The translations under genes were made by a program, and so were the position numbers. Under the pieces are notes generated by a model. It was not told the origin of the DNA, did no database searches, and saw nothing but the letters and a program-made list of their open reading frames with translations. From contig NZ_JAATEM010000033.1 of assembly GCF_012034205.1 (NCBI RefSeq), forward strand, positions 1 through 64,000: 64,000 bases of DNA, given 5' to 3'. Position 1 is the first letter of the stretch; every line of letters begins with the position of its first letter. Of the stretch, positions 8,203 to 19,000 are shown one piece after another. The stretch is from Streptomyces composti. GTDB taxonomy: Bacteria; Actinomycetota; Actinomycetes; Streptomycetales; Streptomycetaceae.

Positions 8203-8673
8203 ATGTCGTATCGCATGCAGAGGATGCCCCGGGCCGCCCGGCGGCTGCTCGTCACGGGGGCCGCCGCCTCCTCCGCCCTCCTCACCCCGCTGCCCGCCGC
8301 CGACGCCCTCGAAGCGCGCCCCCGCGACGGCGACCGCCTCGTCGTCACCGTGCGGGACGCGGGCGGTGGAGCGGACGGGACGTACGAGGTGCGCTGCCGG
8401 CCCAGCAGCGGCAGCCACCCGGACCCGGCCGGGGCGTGCGCCGCCGTGGAGCGGAACACGCGGTGGGGCCAGGACGCCTTCGCCCCGGTGCCGCGGGGCG
8501 CCGTCTGCACCATGCAGTACGGAGGCCCGGCCACCGCCCGGGTCACCGGCACCTGGGCCGGCCGCCCGGTCGATGCGACGTTCGACCGCCGCGACGGATG
8601 TGCGATCGCACGCTGGGACCGGTTCGTACCGCTGCTGCCCGAAGCGGGGTCCGTACGGGAGCGGGTGTCGTGA
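8203..8673 (+). CDS. Secreted SSI-type protease inhibitor
   Basis: Streptomyces subtilisin-inhibitor-like protein, 156 aa, with an N-terminal signal peptide (about residues 1-36, basic start then LLVTGAAASSALL, cleavage near ADA-LEA). Four Cys residues in the mature part fit the two SSI disulfides. The first pair lies around RCRPSSGSHPDPAGACAAV. The reactive loop CTMQY aligns with CPMVY of SSI, predicting P1 Met and P1' Gln. The Asp-Pro after the loop Tyr is replaced by Gly-Gly-Pro, one residue longer. ATGs at 8215 and 8224 are alternative starts; 8224 has GCAGAGG directly before it. Stands alone. Confidence 0.85.
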   Translation: MSYRMQRMPRAARRLLVTGAAASSALLTPLPAADALEARPRDGDRLVVTVRDAGGGADGTYEVRCRPSSGSHPDPAGACAAVERNTRWGQDAFAPVPRGAVCTMQYGGPATARVTGTWAGRPVDATFDRRDGCAIARWDRFVPLLPEAGSVRERVS

Positions 8674-8945
8674 GCGCCTTCGGGAGGCGGTGCGCCGGGG
8701 ACGTACAGGAGACGTAAAGGTCCCGCGCGGCGCGCCGCGGCGTCACCGCAGGCCGCCGCGCGTTCCGGACGTTTGGGGCGTCACAGGGGCGGCACACCGC
8801 CGTCACTTCCTCGTGGTACCTCCTTCTCAACCGCCGTCGCGAGCGCAACCCCAGCCCGTAGACTCCCTCGCGTGACACGCTGCGGGCCGGTTGGCAAGAT
8901 GGCCCGAGCGGTCGGCACGTCGCGGTAACAGGGAGGAAGCGTCTC

Positions 8946-11900
8946 GTGAGCAGCAGGCCATCCCGAGGCGCTGCTCGCCTCGCAGCCATACTGGACGCGC
9001 TTCCCGACGCCCTGGTGCTGGTCAACGCCAACGGGACCGTCGTCAACGCCAACACCATCGCCCTGGAGGCCTTCGAGACCCCGGGCACCGCCCTGGTGGG
9101 GCGCGGGCTGCTGGACCTGCTGCCGGAGTTCGACTCCAAGCTGATCCCCGGCTCCATGCGGCGCCCCGACCACATCGACCCCCGGGCCCGCACCAGGCCC
9201 ACCCGGATGATGGCCCGGCGCACCGACGGGAGCGAGTTCCCCGTCGAGGTCACCAGTGCGAATCTGGAGAACGGCCAGCAGGCCTACGACAACCACGGCT
9301 ACACCGGCGACGAGCTGCTGATGCTCGTGGTGCGGGACCTGTCCGGCACCGTCGACACCGAGGCCGAACTGGCCCGCTCCCAGCGGCAGACCGAGATGAT
9401 CCTGCGGGCCGCCGCCGAGGGTGTCGTGGGCACCGACACCGACGGGCGGATCGTGCTGGTCAACCCGGCCGCCGCGCAGATACTGGGCTACCGCGCCGGC
9501 GAGCTGGGCGGACGCGAACTGCACACCCTGGTCCTGCACTCCAGGGCCGACGGCTCCCCCTTCCCCTACGACGAGTCCCCGCTCGCCGACACCCTGCGCT
9601 CCGGCCGCAAGCACCGGGTGCGCGGCCAGGTGCTGTACGCCAAGAACGGCGACAAGGTGCCGGTCGACCTGACGACCGCGCCGGTGCGCGACGGCGACCA
9701 GCTGGTGGGCGCCGTGATGACCTTCACCGACCGGCGGCCCTACGACGCCCTCGCCAAGGAGAAGGAGGCGGCGGAGAAGGCGCACGCCGCCGAGCTGGAG
9801 CGGATCGCCGAGGAGCACGCCTCCGAGCTCACCGCCCTGCGCCAGAGCCACGTCACCGAGATCGAGGAACTCCGCGAGAAGCACGCCGAGGAACTCGCCG
9901 CCAACGAGGAGCGCTACGCCGCCCTCGGTGAGCGCGAGAAGGACCGCTACGAGGCCCTCGCCGCCCGGCACGAACAGCTGCTCACCCTGCTCGGCCAGTC
10001 GCTGCGCGGCCCGCTGGAGGAACTCCGCCGCGAACTGGCCGCCCTCGCCGCCGACGACGCCGGTCAGCTGTGGCCCGAGGCCAACCAGGTGCTGCACCAT
10101 CTGTCGGCCGGCTATTCCCGTATCACCACCCTGATCGACAACGTCCTCGGCTACCAGCGGCTCGACTCCGGCGCGGAGGCGGTCAGCCGGACCAAGGTGA
10201 TGCTCGACGCGGTCGTCGCCTCCGGTGTCGAGGGGGCCGTGGAGCTGATCGGGCCGGGGCGGGTGCAGTTCGCGGTGCACGCGCCGCCGATCGAGGCCGA
10301 GGTGGACCCGCGGCTGCTGGCCACCGCCCTCGCGCACCTCGTCGCCGACGTGGCCGGGGTGGACGCGACCGGCAACAGCCCGGTGTCGACGGGTGGTTAC
10401 CTGGACAACACGGTCGTGGTCGCGGCGGCGCAGCGCGGCGAGGTCGTCCGCATCGAGGTGCGCGGCCCCTACAGCGGCGGCGACCCGGTGCACGAGCCGA
10501 TCGTGCGCGGCATCGTCCGGGCGCACGGCGGGGTGCTGCAGACGCACGAGGTGCCGGGCATGAGCGGCAGCGCCTTCGTGCTCGAGGTGCCGATCGGCGG
10601 CGGAGCCGGCGTGGTCCAGGCCGGGCAGGCACCGGCCGAGGGGCAGAACGCCCAGGCGGCCCCCGACGGCACGACGGAGACCAAGGGCTCCGGTGGCCGC
10701 GGACGGCGCCGGGCCCGGCGGGCGTCCGTGGACGCCTTCCTGGAGAGCGACGCGCCCGGCGACGGCTCCGGTGCGCAGGGCGCGGGGGCGGAGGCCGCCG
10801 CCGTGCCGCCGCCGACCGGGCGCCGCCGGCGGCGGGCCGCGGGTGACGCGGCGGCCGAGGCCGCGCAGCTCCCGGCCCAGGCGTCCGGTGAGGGCGCGGT
10901 GGTGGCCGGCGGCACGGGACGCCGGCGCGGCCGTCCGGCCGAGGACGCCCAGGCGGTGGCCGGGGTGTCCGAGGGCGCGGTGATGACCGCCGCCGAGCAC
11001 GCCGCCGGAACGGCCGCCTCCAACACCGGGCTGGGCGGGACCGTACCGCCGCAGGGTGTGCCCGCACCGTCCGGGCGGCGGGCCCGGCGCGCGGCCGGGG
11101 AGCAGAACGCCCTGCCGCCCGCGCTGCCCGCGTCGTCGGACGGTCAGAGCAGTCAGCACGGCCAGAACAATCAGCACGGTCAGGACGGGGCGGCCCAGGG
11201 AACCGGGCAGGAGCAGGGCCAGGCCCAGCCGAGGGGACGGCGCCGCCGGGCGCTGGCCGCCGCCACGGAGCGGGCGGCCGCGCAGGAAGCCGCCCCGCGC
11301 ACGGTGTTCGCGCTGCCGCCGGCCGACGCCGACCAGGGTCAGCAGGCCGCACAGGACCAGCAGGGCTCCCCCGCGGGGGCCGCCGGGACGGTCGGGCAGG
11401 CCGCCGCCCCGGGTCCCGTACCGGTGCCCGCCCAGGGGGCGGCCGGGAACGCACCGGCCGACGAGAACCGGCACGACGCCGCCCCGCACGACCAGTCCGC
11501 CGACCACACCCCGCCGCAGCCGCACCCCGCGGACGCCCCGACGGGCCGCCGCCGGCGCGTCGCCGAGCCCCAGCCGGCGCCGGACGGCGGGGTTCCCGCA
11601 CCGGAACAGGGCCCGGGGCCGGCCGGGCAGGCGCGGGGGGTGCCCGCCGGGCAGCAGCCCGTCGCCGCGGGGCAGCAGCCCGTCGCCGCCGGGCAGCCGG
11701 TCGCCGCGGGGCAGCAGGCGGCGGCCCCGCTGCCGACGACGCCCGGGCAGTACGTCCAGCCGCAGGCCGGCGAGCAGCCGGTGCCGCAGGCCGCTCCCGG
11801 GCAGGCGCCCGCCGCGGCGGCTGCCGCTCAGGGGGCTCCGGCCCAGGCGGGTGCCGTTCCCGGCGACCGACTCGGCGGTGCCACCCCCGGAGTGCCGGCA

Positions 11901-14078
11901 GCTCCCGTCCCGGCGCACGGGGTGACCATTCCCCCGAACCCGGTGATGGCGGCCCCCCAGGGCGTGACGGTGCCGGCGCAGAGCGCCCCGGTGCCCCCGC
12001 AGGGAACTCAGCAGACGCCGGGTCCGCAGCACGCGGCCGGGGCGCCGCAGGGCGGGCCCGTGCCGCCGGACGGCGCCGGCGCTCCCGCGGGCGCCGACGC
12101 GCTGCCGCAGGCAGTTCCGGGGCATGAGCCGGGTGCCGCTGCGCCGGTGCCCGGCGTTCCCGTATCGCCGAACGGCGCCGCCCCGCAGGCCGCACCGGTG
12201 CCGCCCCAGGGTGCCGCCGCCTCGCCGAACGCCACGCCGCAGCCCGCGCGGACCGCCTCGCCGAACGCCGCACCGCCGGCGGCCCCGCTGCCGCCGAACG
12301 GCGCGGTGGGGGCACCGCAGGCCGCACAGGCCCAGCAGGGCACCACCGGTCAGGGCATGCCGCTGCCCGCCCCGGGCCAGATGCCTCCCCCTCAGGCCCC
12401 GGCTCAGGCAGCAGCTCAGGCACCCGCCCAGGGACCGGCACCCGCCCCCGGTGCTCAGGCTCAGGCGCCGGCCGTGAACCAGCCGCAGGTCGCAGCCGCG
12501 GGACCGCTGCCCCAGCCGGCGCCCGCCGGTGCCGCGCAGCCGCTGCCCGCCGAGGCCGCCCCCGGTCAGGGCACCCCGCCGGGCGGCACGCCCGCCCCGG
12601 CTCCGCAGCAGTGGCCCGCCGCCGGTGACACCTCCGGCACCGGTACGCCCGCACAGCCCGCCCAGCCCGCCCAGCCCCCGGCTCAGCAGACCCCCGCGCC
12701 GGGCACGCCGCTGCCGCCCGAGGGTGCCGCCGCCCAGCGGGCCGCGCAGCCGCTGCCCGCGGAGGCCGCCGCGCCGGTGGACCCGAACTCGACCCAGGGC
12801 CGCGCGATCAGCGTGCGGACCCTGGGGCAGGGCGTCCCCTTCAACCGCCAGGCCGCACAGGTGCAGCAGCCGCTGCCGGCCGCGACCCCGCCCCCGCACC
12901 AGCCGGGCGGCTCGGGCCGCCGCCGCAAGCTCGGCAACCGCACGGAGGCGTCCGCTTCCACCCCCGCGACCGCAGAGCAGAGCGCGCGTCCCCAGCAGCC
13001 GGCGGCCGCCGCCGAGTCCGCGGCGCCGGGTCAGCAGGCGCAGCACACGGCGGGCGGCCAGTCCCGCCTCGCCCCGGCCACGCAGGGCGGCCAGTCCCGC
13101 CTCGCCCCGGCCACGCAGGGCGGCCAGTCCCGCCTCGCCCCGGCCACGCAGGGCGGCCAGTCCCGCCTCGCCCCGGCCACGCAGGGCGGCCAGTCACGGC
13201 TCGCCCCGGCGACGCGGGGCGCCGGGCGCTCGTACGCGATAGGCGCGCCCGACGCCGACGCGGCCGAGGGCCCCGAGCCGCTGGACGGTCCTGGTGGGGC
13301 CGTGGAGGTGGCGGACCCGCCGCGTCCGGTGCCGATGGACGACGAGCTGCCGCCGGAGCCGCTGGACAACCCGCGCCGGCTGCTGGTGTGGCCGGCTCCG
13401 GACGCCTCCACCCAGCAGGCGCTGAGCGACCGCGGCTACCGGCCGGTGATCGTGAACTCGCGCGAGGAGGTCGACGCGCAGATCGCGGCGTTCCCGGCCG
13501 CGCTGTTCGTGGACCCGCTGACCGGTCCGATCACCCGCACGGCACTGCAGTCGCTGCGTCAGGCGGCGGTCGCCGCCGAGGTGCCGGTGCTGGTCACGGC
13601 CGGGCTCGGGCAGGCCTCGCGCGACGCGGCCTACGGCGCCGATCCCGCCGTGCTGCTGAAGGCGCTGGCGCCGCGCGACAGCGAGCAGCATCCGCCGCGG
13701 GTGCTGCTGATCGAGGAGCACGCCGAGATAGCGCTGGCGCTGACGGCGACGCTGGAGCGGCGCGGCATGCAGGTGGCGCGGGCCGCGAGCGACGCCGACG
13801 CGGTGGCGCTGGCGGGGCAGTTCCGGCCGAACCTCGTGGTGATGGACCTGATGCGGGTGCAACCGCAGCAGGCGGGTCCCGCCGGGATCGTCGACTGGCT
13901 GCGGGCGAACGGGCAGCTCAACCGCACCCCGCTCGTCGTCTACACCGCCGCCGTCGACCCGGCCGACCTGCCGCGGCTGGCCTCGGGGGAGACCGTGCTG
14001 TTCCTCGCGGAGCGCTCCACCAGCACCGAGGTGCAGTCCCGGATCGTCGATCTGCTCGCCCGCATCGGCACCAACTGA
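8946..14078 (+). CDS. Giant PAS / degenerate histidine kinase / double receiver protein
   Basis: 1710 aa, GTG start with AGGGAGGAAG upstream. Order: PAS about 10-130 and PAS about 145-270; charged coiled coil about 275-345; HisKA-like region where the phospho-accepting motif SHELRTPL reads GQSLRGPL (His replaced by Gln351); a HATPase-like fold (about 430-555) lacking the N-box Asn and DxGxG, with only HGG..GSAF-like remnants; about 900 residues of Pro/Ala/Gln-rich disorder, including five GGQSRLAPATQ repeats (1370-1424); then two receiver-like domains. Receiver 1 has Asp1523, Thr and Lys1572 but no acidic pair. Receiver 2 has Glu-Glu, Asp1634 and Thr but no Lys. It therefore cannot autophosphorylate by the usual chemistry and is more likely a scaffold or sensor. 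No partner kinase is adjacent. Confidence 0.88.
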   Translation: MSSRPSRGAARLAAILDALPDALVLVNANGTVVNANTIALEAFETPGTALVGRGLLDLLPEFDSKLIPGSMRRPDHIDPRARTRPTRMMARRTDGSEFPVEVTSANLENGQQAYDNHGYTGDELLMLVVRDLSGTVDTEAELARSQRQTEMILRAAAEGVVGTDTDGRIVLVNPAAAQILGYRAGELGGRELHTLVLHSRADGSPFPYDESPLADTLRSGRKHRVRGQVLYAKNGDKVPVDLTTAPVRDGDQLVGAVMTFTDRRPYDALAKEKEAAEKAHAAELERIAEEHASELTALRQSHVTEIEELREKHAEELAANEERYAALGEREKDRYEALAARHEQLLTLLGQSLRGPLEELRRELAALAADDAGQLWPEANQVLHHLSAGYSRITTLIDNVLGYQRLDSGAEAVSRTKVMLDAVVASGVEGAVELIGPGRVQFAVHAPPIEAEVDPRLLATALAHLVADVAGVDATGNSPVSTGGYLDNTVVVAAAQRGEVVRIEVRGPYSGGDPVHEPIVRGIVRAHGGVLQTHEVPGMSGSAFVLEVPIGGGAGVVQAGQAPAEGQNAQAAPDGTTETKGSGGRGRRRARRASVDAFLESDAPGDGSGAQGAGAEAAAVPPPTGRRRRRAAGDAAAEAAQLPAQASGEGAVVAGGTGRRRGRPAEDAQAVAGVSEGAVMTAAEHAAGTAASNTGLGGTVPPQGVPAPSGRRARRAAGEQNALPPALPASSDGQSSQHGQNNQHGQDGAAQGTGQEQGQAQPRGRRRRALAAATERAAAQEAAPRTVFALPPADADQGQQAAQDQQGSPAGAAGTVGQAAAPGPVPVPAQGAAGNAPADENRHDAAPHDQSADHTPPQPHPADAPTGRRRRVAEPQPAPDGGVPAPEQGPGPAGQARGVPAGQQPVAAGQQPVAAGQPVAAGQQAAAPLPTTPGQYVQPQAGEQPVPQAAPGQAPAAAAAAQGAPAQAGAVPGDRLGGATPGVPAAPVPAHGVTIPPNPVMAAPQGVTVPAQSAPVPPQGTQQTPGPQHAAGAPQGGPVPPDGAGAPAGADALPQAVPGHEPGAAAPVPGVPVSPNGAAPQAAPVPPQGAAASPNATPQPARTASPNAAPPAAPLPPNGAVGAPQAAQAQQGTTGQGMPLPAPGQMPPPQAPAQAAAQAPAQGPAPAPGAQAQAPAVNQPQVAAAGPLPQPAPAGAAQPLPAEAAPGQGTPPGGTPAPAPQQWPAAGDTSGTGTPAQPAQPAQPPAQQTPAPGTPLPPEGAAAQRAAQPLPAEAAAPVDPNSTQGRAISVRTLGQGVPFNRQAAQVQQPLPAATPPPHQPGGSGRRRKLGNRTEASASTPATAEQSARPQQPAAAAESAAPGQQAQHTAGGQSRLAPATQGGQSRLAPATQGGQSRLAPATQGGQSRLAPATQGGQSRLAPATRGAGRSYAIGAPDADAAEGPEPLDGPGGAVEVADPPRPVPMDDELPPEPLDNPRRLLVWPAPDASTQQALSDRGYRPVIVNSREEVDAQIAAFPAALFVDPLTGPITRTALQSLRQAAVAAEVPVLVTAGLGQASRDAAYGADPAVLLKALAPRDSEQHPPRVLLIEEHAEIALALTATLERRGMQVARAASDADAVALAGQFRPNLVVMDLMRVQPQQAGPAGIVDWLRANGQLNRTPLVVYTAAVDPADLPRLASGETVLFLAERSTSTEVQSRIVDLLARIGTN
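13053..13217 (+). repeat. 33-bp in-frame tandem repeat, five units
   Basis: Five copies of a 33-bp unit encoding GGQSRLAPATQ (last copy ends in Arg) inside the disordered part of the giant pseudo-kinase. The first four units are nearly identical at DNA level, which indicates recent expansion. Confidence 0.92.
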
Positions 14079-14114
14079 GCCCACCTGCCGCGTGCCCGGA
14101 GAGGGCAGCGGAAC

Positions 14115-14173
14115 GCCGTGGCGCCGGACGGGGGACTCCCTGTCACGTAGTCCCGCCTGTCCGGCGCCACGGC
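14115..14173. terminator. Bidirectional terminator between convergent genes
   Basis: 15-bp perfect stem (GCCGTGGCGCCGGAC and complement, 14115-14129 and 14159-14173), with further pairing inside the loop (GGGGACT/AGTCCC). It lies between the ends of the pseudo-kinase and the convergent acyl-CoA synthetase gene. Confidence 0.8.
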
Positions 14174-14246
14174 CTCTCAGTTCTCAGCGGTCGCCTCTCA
14201 GCGGCGGCCGGTCATCAGCCCTCCGGCACCGGCCCCGGCGGGAAGC

Positions 14247-15902
<1,656 letters not shown>

Positions 15903-16026
15903 GGCGTCCTCCTGGGCGACATTGCCTACGCGGCGGTAGCGGTTGCGCTGATTCTGCGCACATACCGCGCGGTATGTCACTAGGGGAGCGGATGATCGAT
16001 CAAAGCCCGGAGCACGACGTATCCCG

Positions 16027-16587
16027 TCAGGACCGAACAACCCCCAGCTCAGGGTCGTCGCGCAGCTTGCCGAGCGCCCGCGACACCGCCGACTTCACCG
16101 TGCCCACCGACACGCCGAGCACCTCGGCCGTCTGGACCTCGCTGAGATCCTCGTAGTACCGCAGCACCACCATCGCCCGCTGCCGCGCCGGCAGCCGCAT
16201 GACCGCGCGCCACATCGCGTCGCGCAGCGCCTGCTGCTCGGCCGGGTCGGCCCCGGCGGGCCGCGGCTCCGGCTCGGGCACCTCGTCGCAGGCGAACTCG
16301 TCCACCTTGCGCTTGCGCCACTGCGAGGTGCGGGTGTTCACCAGCGCCCGGCGCACATAGCCGTCCAGCGCACGGTGGTCCTGTATCCGCTCCCAGGCGA
16401 CGAAGGTCTTGGTGAGCGCGGTCTGCAGCAGGTCCTCCGCGTCGCTGGAGTTCCCGGTGAGGGACCGAGCGGTACGCAGAAGCACCGGCTGGCGGGCCCT
16501 CATGTACGACGCGAACGACGGGTACGCGAGGGTCTGCGTCGCTGGAGCAGCGGCGTTCGAAGCGCTGGTGCAGACGGGTGTGGTCAT
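16027..16587 (-). CDS. SigE-family (ECF-like) RNA polymerase sigma factor
   Basis: 186-aa sigma-70 group 4 factor. Region 2 (about residues 35-100) carries DAEDLLQTALTKTF and WERIQDHRALDGYVRRAL. Region 4 (about 125-175) carries the helix-turn-helix LPARQRAMVVLRYYEDLSEV..VSVGTVKSAVSRAL. It matches the actinobacterial SigE-family grouping (TIGR02983). No anti-sigma gene is adjacent, so control is not visible; an ACAACC-like element upstream on the minus strand could be an ECF -35. The acyl-CoA synthetase gene follows on the same strand, about 125 bp away. Confidence 0.9.
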   Translation of the reverse strand: MTTPVCTSASNAAAPATQTLAYPSFASYMRARQPVLLRTARSLTGNSSDAEDLLQTALTKTFVAWERIQDHRALDGYVRRALVNTRTSQWRKRKVDEFACDEVPEPEPRPAGADPAEQQALRDAMWRAVMRLPARQRAMVVLRYYEDLSEVQTAEVLGVSVGTVKSAVSRALGKLRDDPELGVVRS

Positions 16588-16802
16588 GACTCAACGCTAT
16601 GAGCGGGGGCATGTCCGGCGGATCGCCCGCAGGTCCCGAAGCCGCGTCCCCCTCAGGTTGTAGGGGTGGGGCCCGCCACACCTCCTCTGGGTGGACCGGA
16701 GGATGAGGGATCGTGCGGGTTCATCCCTGAGAGCCGCCCCCGGCACGCGCCGGAGACCGGATCTCCGGGCGTTCGGGATCAGCGGTCTCCAGGCGTCCCG
16801 GA

Positions 16803-17071
16803 TCAGCCGTCCGCGGTCAGCACCAGCCCCGAGGTGGGCACCCCCGTCCCCGCCGTCACCAGGACTCTTTCCGCGCCCGGCACCGGATTCACCGAGGCCC
16901 GCGTATCTGCCGCACCGCCTCCGCCAGACCGTTCATCCCGTGCGGGCAGGCCTCCCCCAGCTGCCCGCCGTGCCGGTTCAGCGGCAGCCGTTCCCCGGCG
17001 ACGAAGTCCGCCCCCTCACCCCGTGCGCAGAAGCCGGACTCCACCAGCTGCATCAGCACGAACGGGCGGTC
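16803..17071 (-). pseudogene. Remnant of a thiolase / lipid-transfer protein C-terminus
   Basis: The minus strand encodes the last ~90 residues of an SCP2-type thiolase, in two frames. Frame A has PFVLMQLVESGFCARGEG, then PLNRHGGQLGEA..HGMNGLAEAVRQIRG. After a single-base loss near 16895, frame B continues ASVNPVPGAERVLVTAGTG then VPTSGLVL, and stops at 16803. The N-terminal ~300 residues are absent. A short inverted repeat (17134-17148) lies just upstream of the breakpoint. This is a non-functional relic. Confidence 0.8.
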
Positions 17072-17133
17072 CCGCGCTCCTCGCCGGTCCTCGGGCCGAG
17101 CAGCATCCGACTCCGCTTCTCCGCCCCCCAAAC

Positions 17134-17148
17134 CTGACCGGTCGTCAG
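17134..17148. promoter_or_regulatory. Operator-like inverted repeat
   Basis: CTGAC-CGGTC-GTCAG, 5-bp arms with a 5-bp spacer. This is the style of operator used by TetR regulators of lipid-catabolic genes. It sits about 65 bp upstream of the truncated thiolase, possibly the promoter left after an internal deletion. Inference only. Confidence 0.4.
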
Positions 17149-17292
17149 ATTGGATCCGTGCCCGCCGGCTGTCAAGCTCACTCCCCCCACAAACGCCTGC
17201 GCGGCGGCACCGAAGCACCGCCGCGCAGACGCATTGCACCCCACGAAGCACACCCACAGTTTCCGCAGAGGGCCGATGGCGGCCCTCTCACC

Positions 17293-17619
17293 TCACCACC
17301 ACAGCGGCGAGAAGCTGACGGCCACGTTGTCGTTGCCCTGGTTGACCGCCGTGAACGCCGAGCCGTCGACCTGAGCGGTGTTGCTCTGGTTCGAGGCACC
17401 GGAGCCGATGGCCTGCTGGTTGGTGGTCGACGAGTTGCCGAAGTTGTCGCCGCCGACGCCGCTGCCGAGGACGCCGGCGTCGGCGGTCGCGGCCGTGGCG
17501 TTCGAACCGTCGTCCGCGAAGGCTCCGTTGTCCGCCGACGCGACACCGGTGAACAGGGCTGCCGCGAGCGGAAGCGCGGAGACGGCGGCGATGACGCGGG
17601 CGGTACGGATGCTTGCCAT
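17293..17619 (-). CDS. Small secreted Asn/Ser/Gly-rich protein
   Basis: 108-aa exported protein. The signal peptide covers residues 1-29 (ATARV-like basic start, hydrophobic core, cleavage after GVASA). The mature ~79 residues are rich in Asn, Ser, Gly and Thr (GGDNFGNSSTTNQQAIGSG), lack Cys and end FSPLWW. The ATG at 17617-17619 has GGAGGG eight bases upstream. Composition suggests a surface or cell-wall-associated polymer-like protein, but it lacks the Cys pair and motif of chaplins. No function can be assigned. Confidence 0.78.
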   Translation of the reverse strand: MASIRTARVIAAVSALPLAAALFTGVASADNGAFADDGSNATAATADAGVLGSGVGGDNFGNSSTTNQQAIGSGASNQSNTAQVDGSAFTAVNQGNDNVAVSFSPLWW

Positions 17620-17986
17620 GTTGTGTTCCCTCCAGAACAAGACCCACCGGCTCGTGGCCGTGTGTGCCGGACAGTGCGTGAAGTACGGCTCCCACCAGGG
17701 ACTTCGGCCGATCGCCCTGGTGCTGTGCACGACGTCGCGTGATCAGAGTTGCCCACCGAATCCCCGGCGAACCACCCCGGAAGCCGCTCTTCGCACGCAA
17801 GCGTGACGACTAGTCGATAAACCCCTTCGCGCCTCTTGAGTCACAGATCACATGAGGCGGGCGCACCGGCCACCAAGCCGCGCAAGGGAGGAAGCGTTCC
17901 GGCACCCTGCGCGGACCCCGGATCCGCCCGGCGTGTCCCCCCGGCTCCCCCTTTCCTTTTTCGAACGTACGTACGAACATAGAGGC
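17620..17986. other. Divergent intergenic region with CGTACGTACG palindrome
   Basis: Separates the small secreted protein (minus) from the prim-pol gene (plus). Near 17965-17974 is the perfect 10-bp palindrome CGTACGTACG within TTCGAACGTACGTACGAAC, just upstream of the prim-pol start. No gene is supported in between. Confidence 0.5.
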
Positions 17987-18856
17987 ATGGCCACCACCGA
18001 CCGGCAGGCCACGACGCTGGCCCTCGCACACGCCCTGTCAGCCGCCGAACGCGGACTGGCCGTCATCCCCCTGTCCCGCACCAAGCTGCCGGCGCTGCGC
18101 TCCCCGCACCGCGACGACCCCGCCCCGGCGGCACCGCCCTGCCGTGGCGAGTGCGGGCGCTTCGGCCACGGCGTCCACGACGCCTCCACCGACCCCGCAC
18201 GCATCCGCGAGATGTTCGCCGCCGCCCCCTGGGCCACCGGCTACGGCATCGCCTGTGGTCTGCCGCCGCACCACCTCATCGGCATCGACCTGGACACCAA
18301 GAACGGAGCGGATTCCTCCGCGGCGCTGCGCGAGCTGGCCCTGCGCCACCTGTTCACGATCCCGCCCACGGTGGTCGTCCTCACCCCGTCCGGCGGCCGC
18401 CACCTGTGGCTCAGCGGCCCGCCGGACGTCGTGGTGCCCAACTCCGCGGGCCGCCTGGCCCCCGGCATCGACATCCGAGGCGCCGGCGGCTACCTCGTCG
18501 GCCCCGGTTCCCGGACCGAACACGGCAGCTACACCACCGCCCCCGGCACGGCCCACCTCGCCCCCGCCCCCTGCCCGCGCGCCCTGCTGCGCCTCCTCCT
18601 GCCGCCGCCCCGGCACCACCACCCCACACCCGTCTCGACCGGCAGCCACGGCCAGGGCCTGGTCCAGTTCGTCCTCGCCGCGCACGAGGGCCAGCGCAAC
18701 ACCCGGCTCTTCTGGGCCGCCTGCCGCGCCTACGAGGACGGGATCGGGCCCGCCCTGGTGGACCCGCTCGTCGAGGCGGCCCTCGACACGGGACTGTCCG
18801 AACGCGAGGCCCGCGCCACGATCGCCTCCGCGGCACGGATGACGGGGCACGGATGA
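17987..18856 (+). CDS. Bifunctional DNA primase/polymerase N-terminal domain protein
   Basis: 289 aa. The N-terminal ~190 residues form a prim-pol domain (PF09250-like): the opening AHALSAAERGLAVIPL, a Cys cluster CRGECGRFGHGVHDAST, acidic GIDLDTKNG, the His-containing PSGGRHLWL and GIDIRGAGGYLVGPGS. The C-terminal ~80 residues (GQRNTRLFWAACRAYE) resemble the helical domain that follows in plasmid primases. There is no helicase part. The ATG at 17987 has only AGAGG close upstream. Found in mobile elements and as stand-alone genes in Streptomyces; a second relative lies at 31.3-32.0 kb. Confidence 0.85.
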   Translation: MATTDRQATTLALAHALSAAERGLAVIPLSRTKLPALRSPHRDDPAPAAPPCRGECGRFGHGVHDASTDPARIREMFAAAPWATGYGIACGLPPHHLIGIDLDTKNGADSSAALRELALRHLFTIPPTVVVLTPSGGRHLWLSGPPDVVVPNSAGRLAPGIDIRGAGGYLVGPGSRTEHGSYTTAPGTAHLAPAPCPRALLRLLLPPPRHHHPTPVSTGSHGQGLVQFVLAAHEGQRNTRLFWAACRAYEDGIGPALVDPLVEAALDTGLSEREARATIASAARMTGHG

Positions 18857-19000
18857 CGGGACACCGCCCGTGAACCGGCCCCGGCAGTCCCCGAGCCGCC
18901 CCGAGCCCCGCTCCGAACCACCCGGGAGCCGCGCAACCGCCGAGTGACACGCCCCCGCCCGACCAGCCGCCCCACCCGCGACCAGCGGGCGACCAGGCAG

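Noticed and set aside
8781..13046. 1421-aa open frame on the minus strand opposite the giant pseudo-kinase
   Set aside because: Shadow of a very GC-rich coding sequence: Gly/Arg/Leu/His low complexity, no domains, no start signal. The plus frame has clear PAS, coiled-coil and receiver homology.
16889..17257. Intact 122-aa gene on the minus strand
   Set aside because: Only its C-terminal half resembles thiolase and the true continuation is in another frame, so it is part of a pseudogene.
17293..17619. Chaplin (hydrophobic spore-coat) protein
   Set aside because: It has a signal peptide and similar size, but lacks the paired Cys and the hydrophobic chaplin motif.
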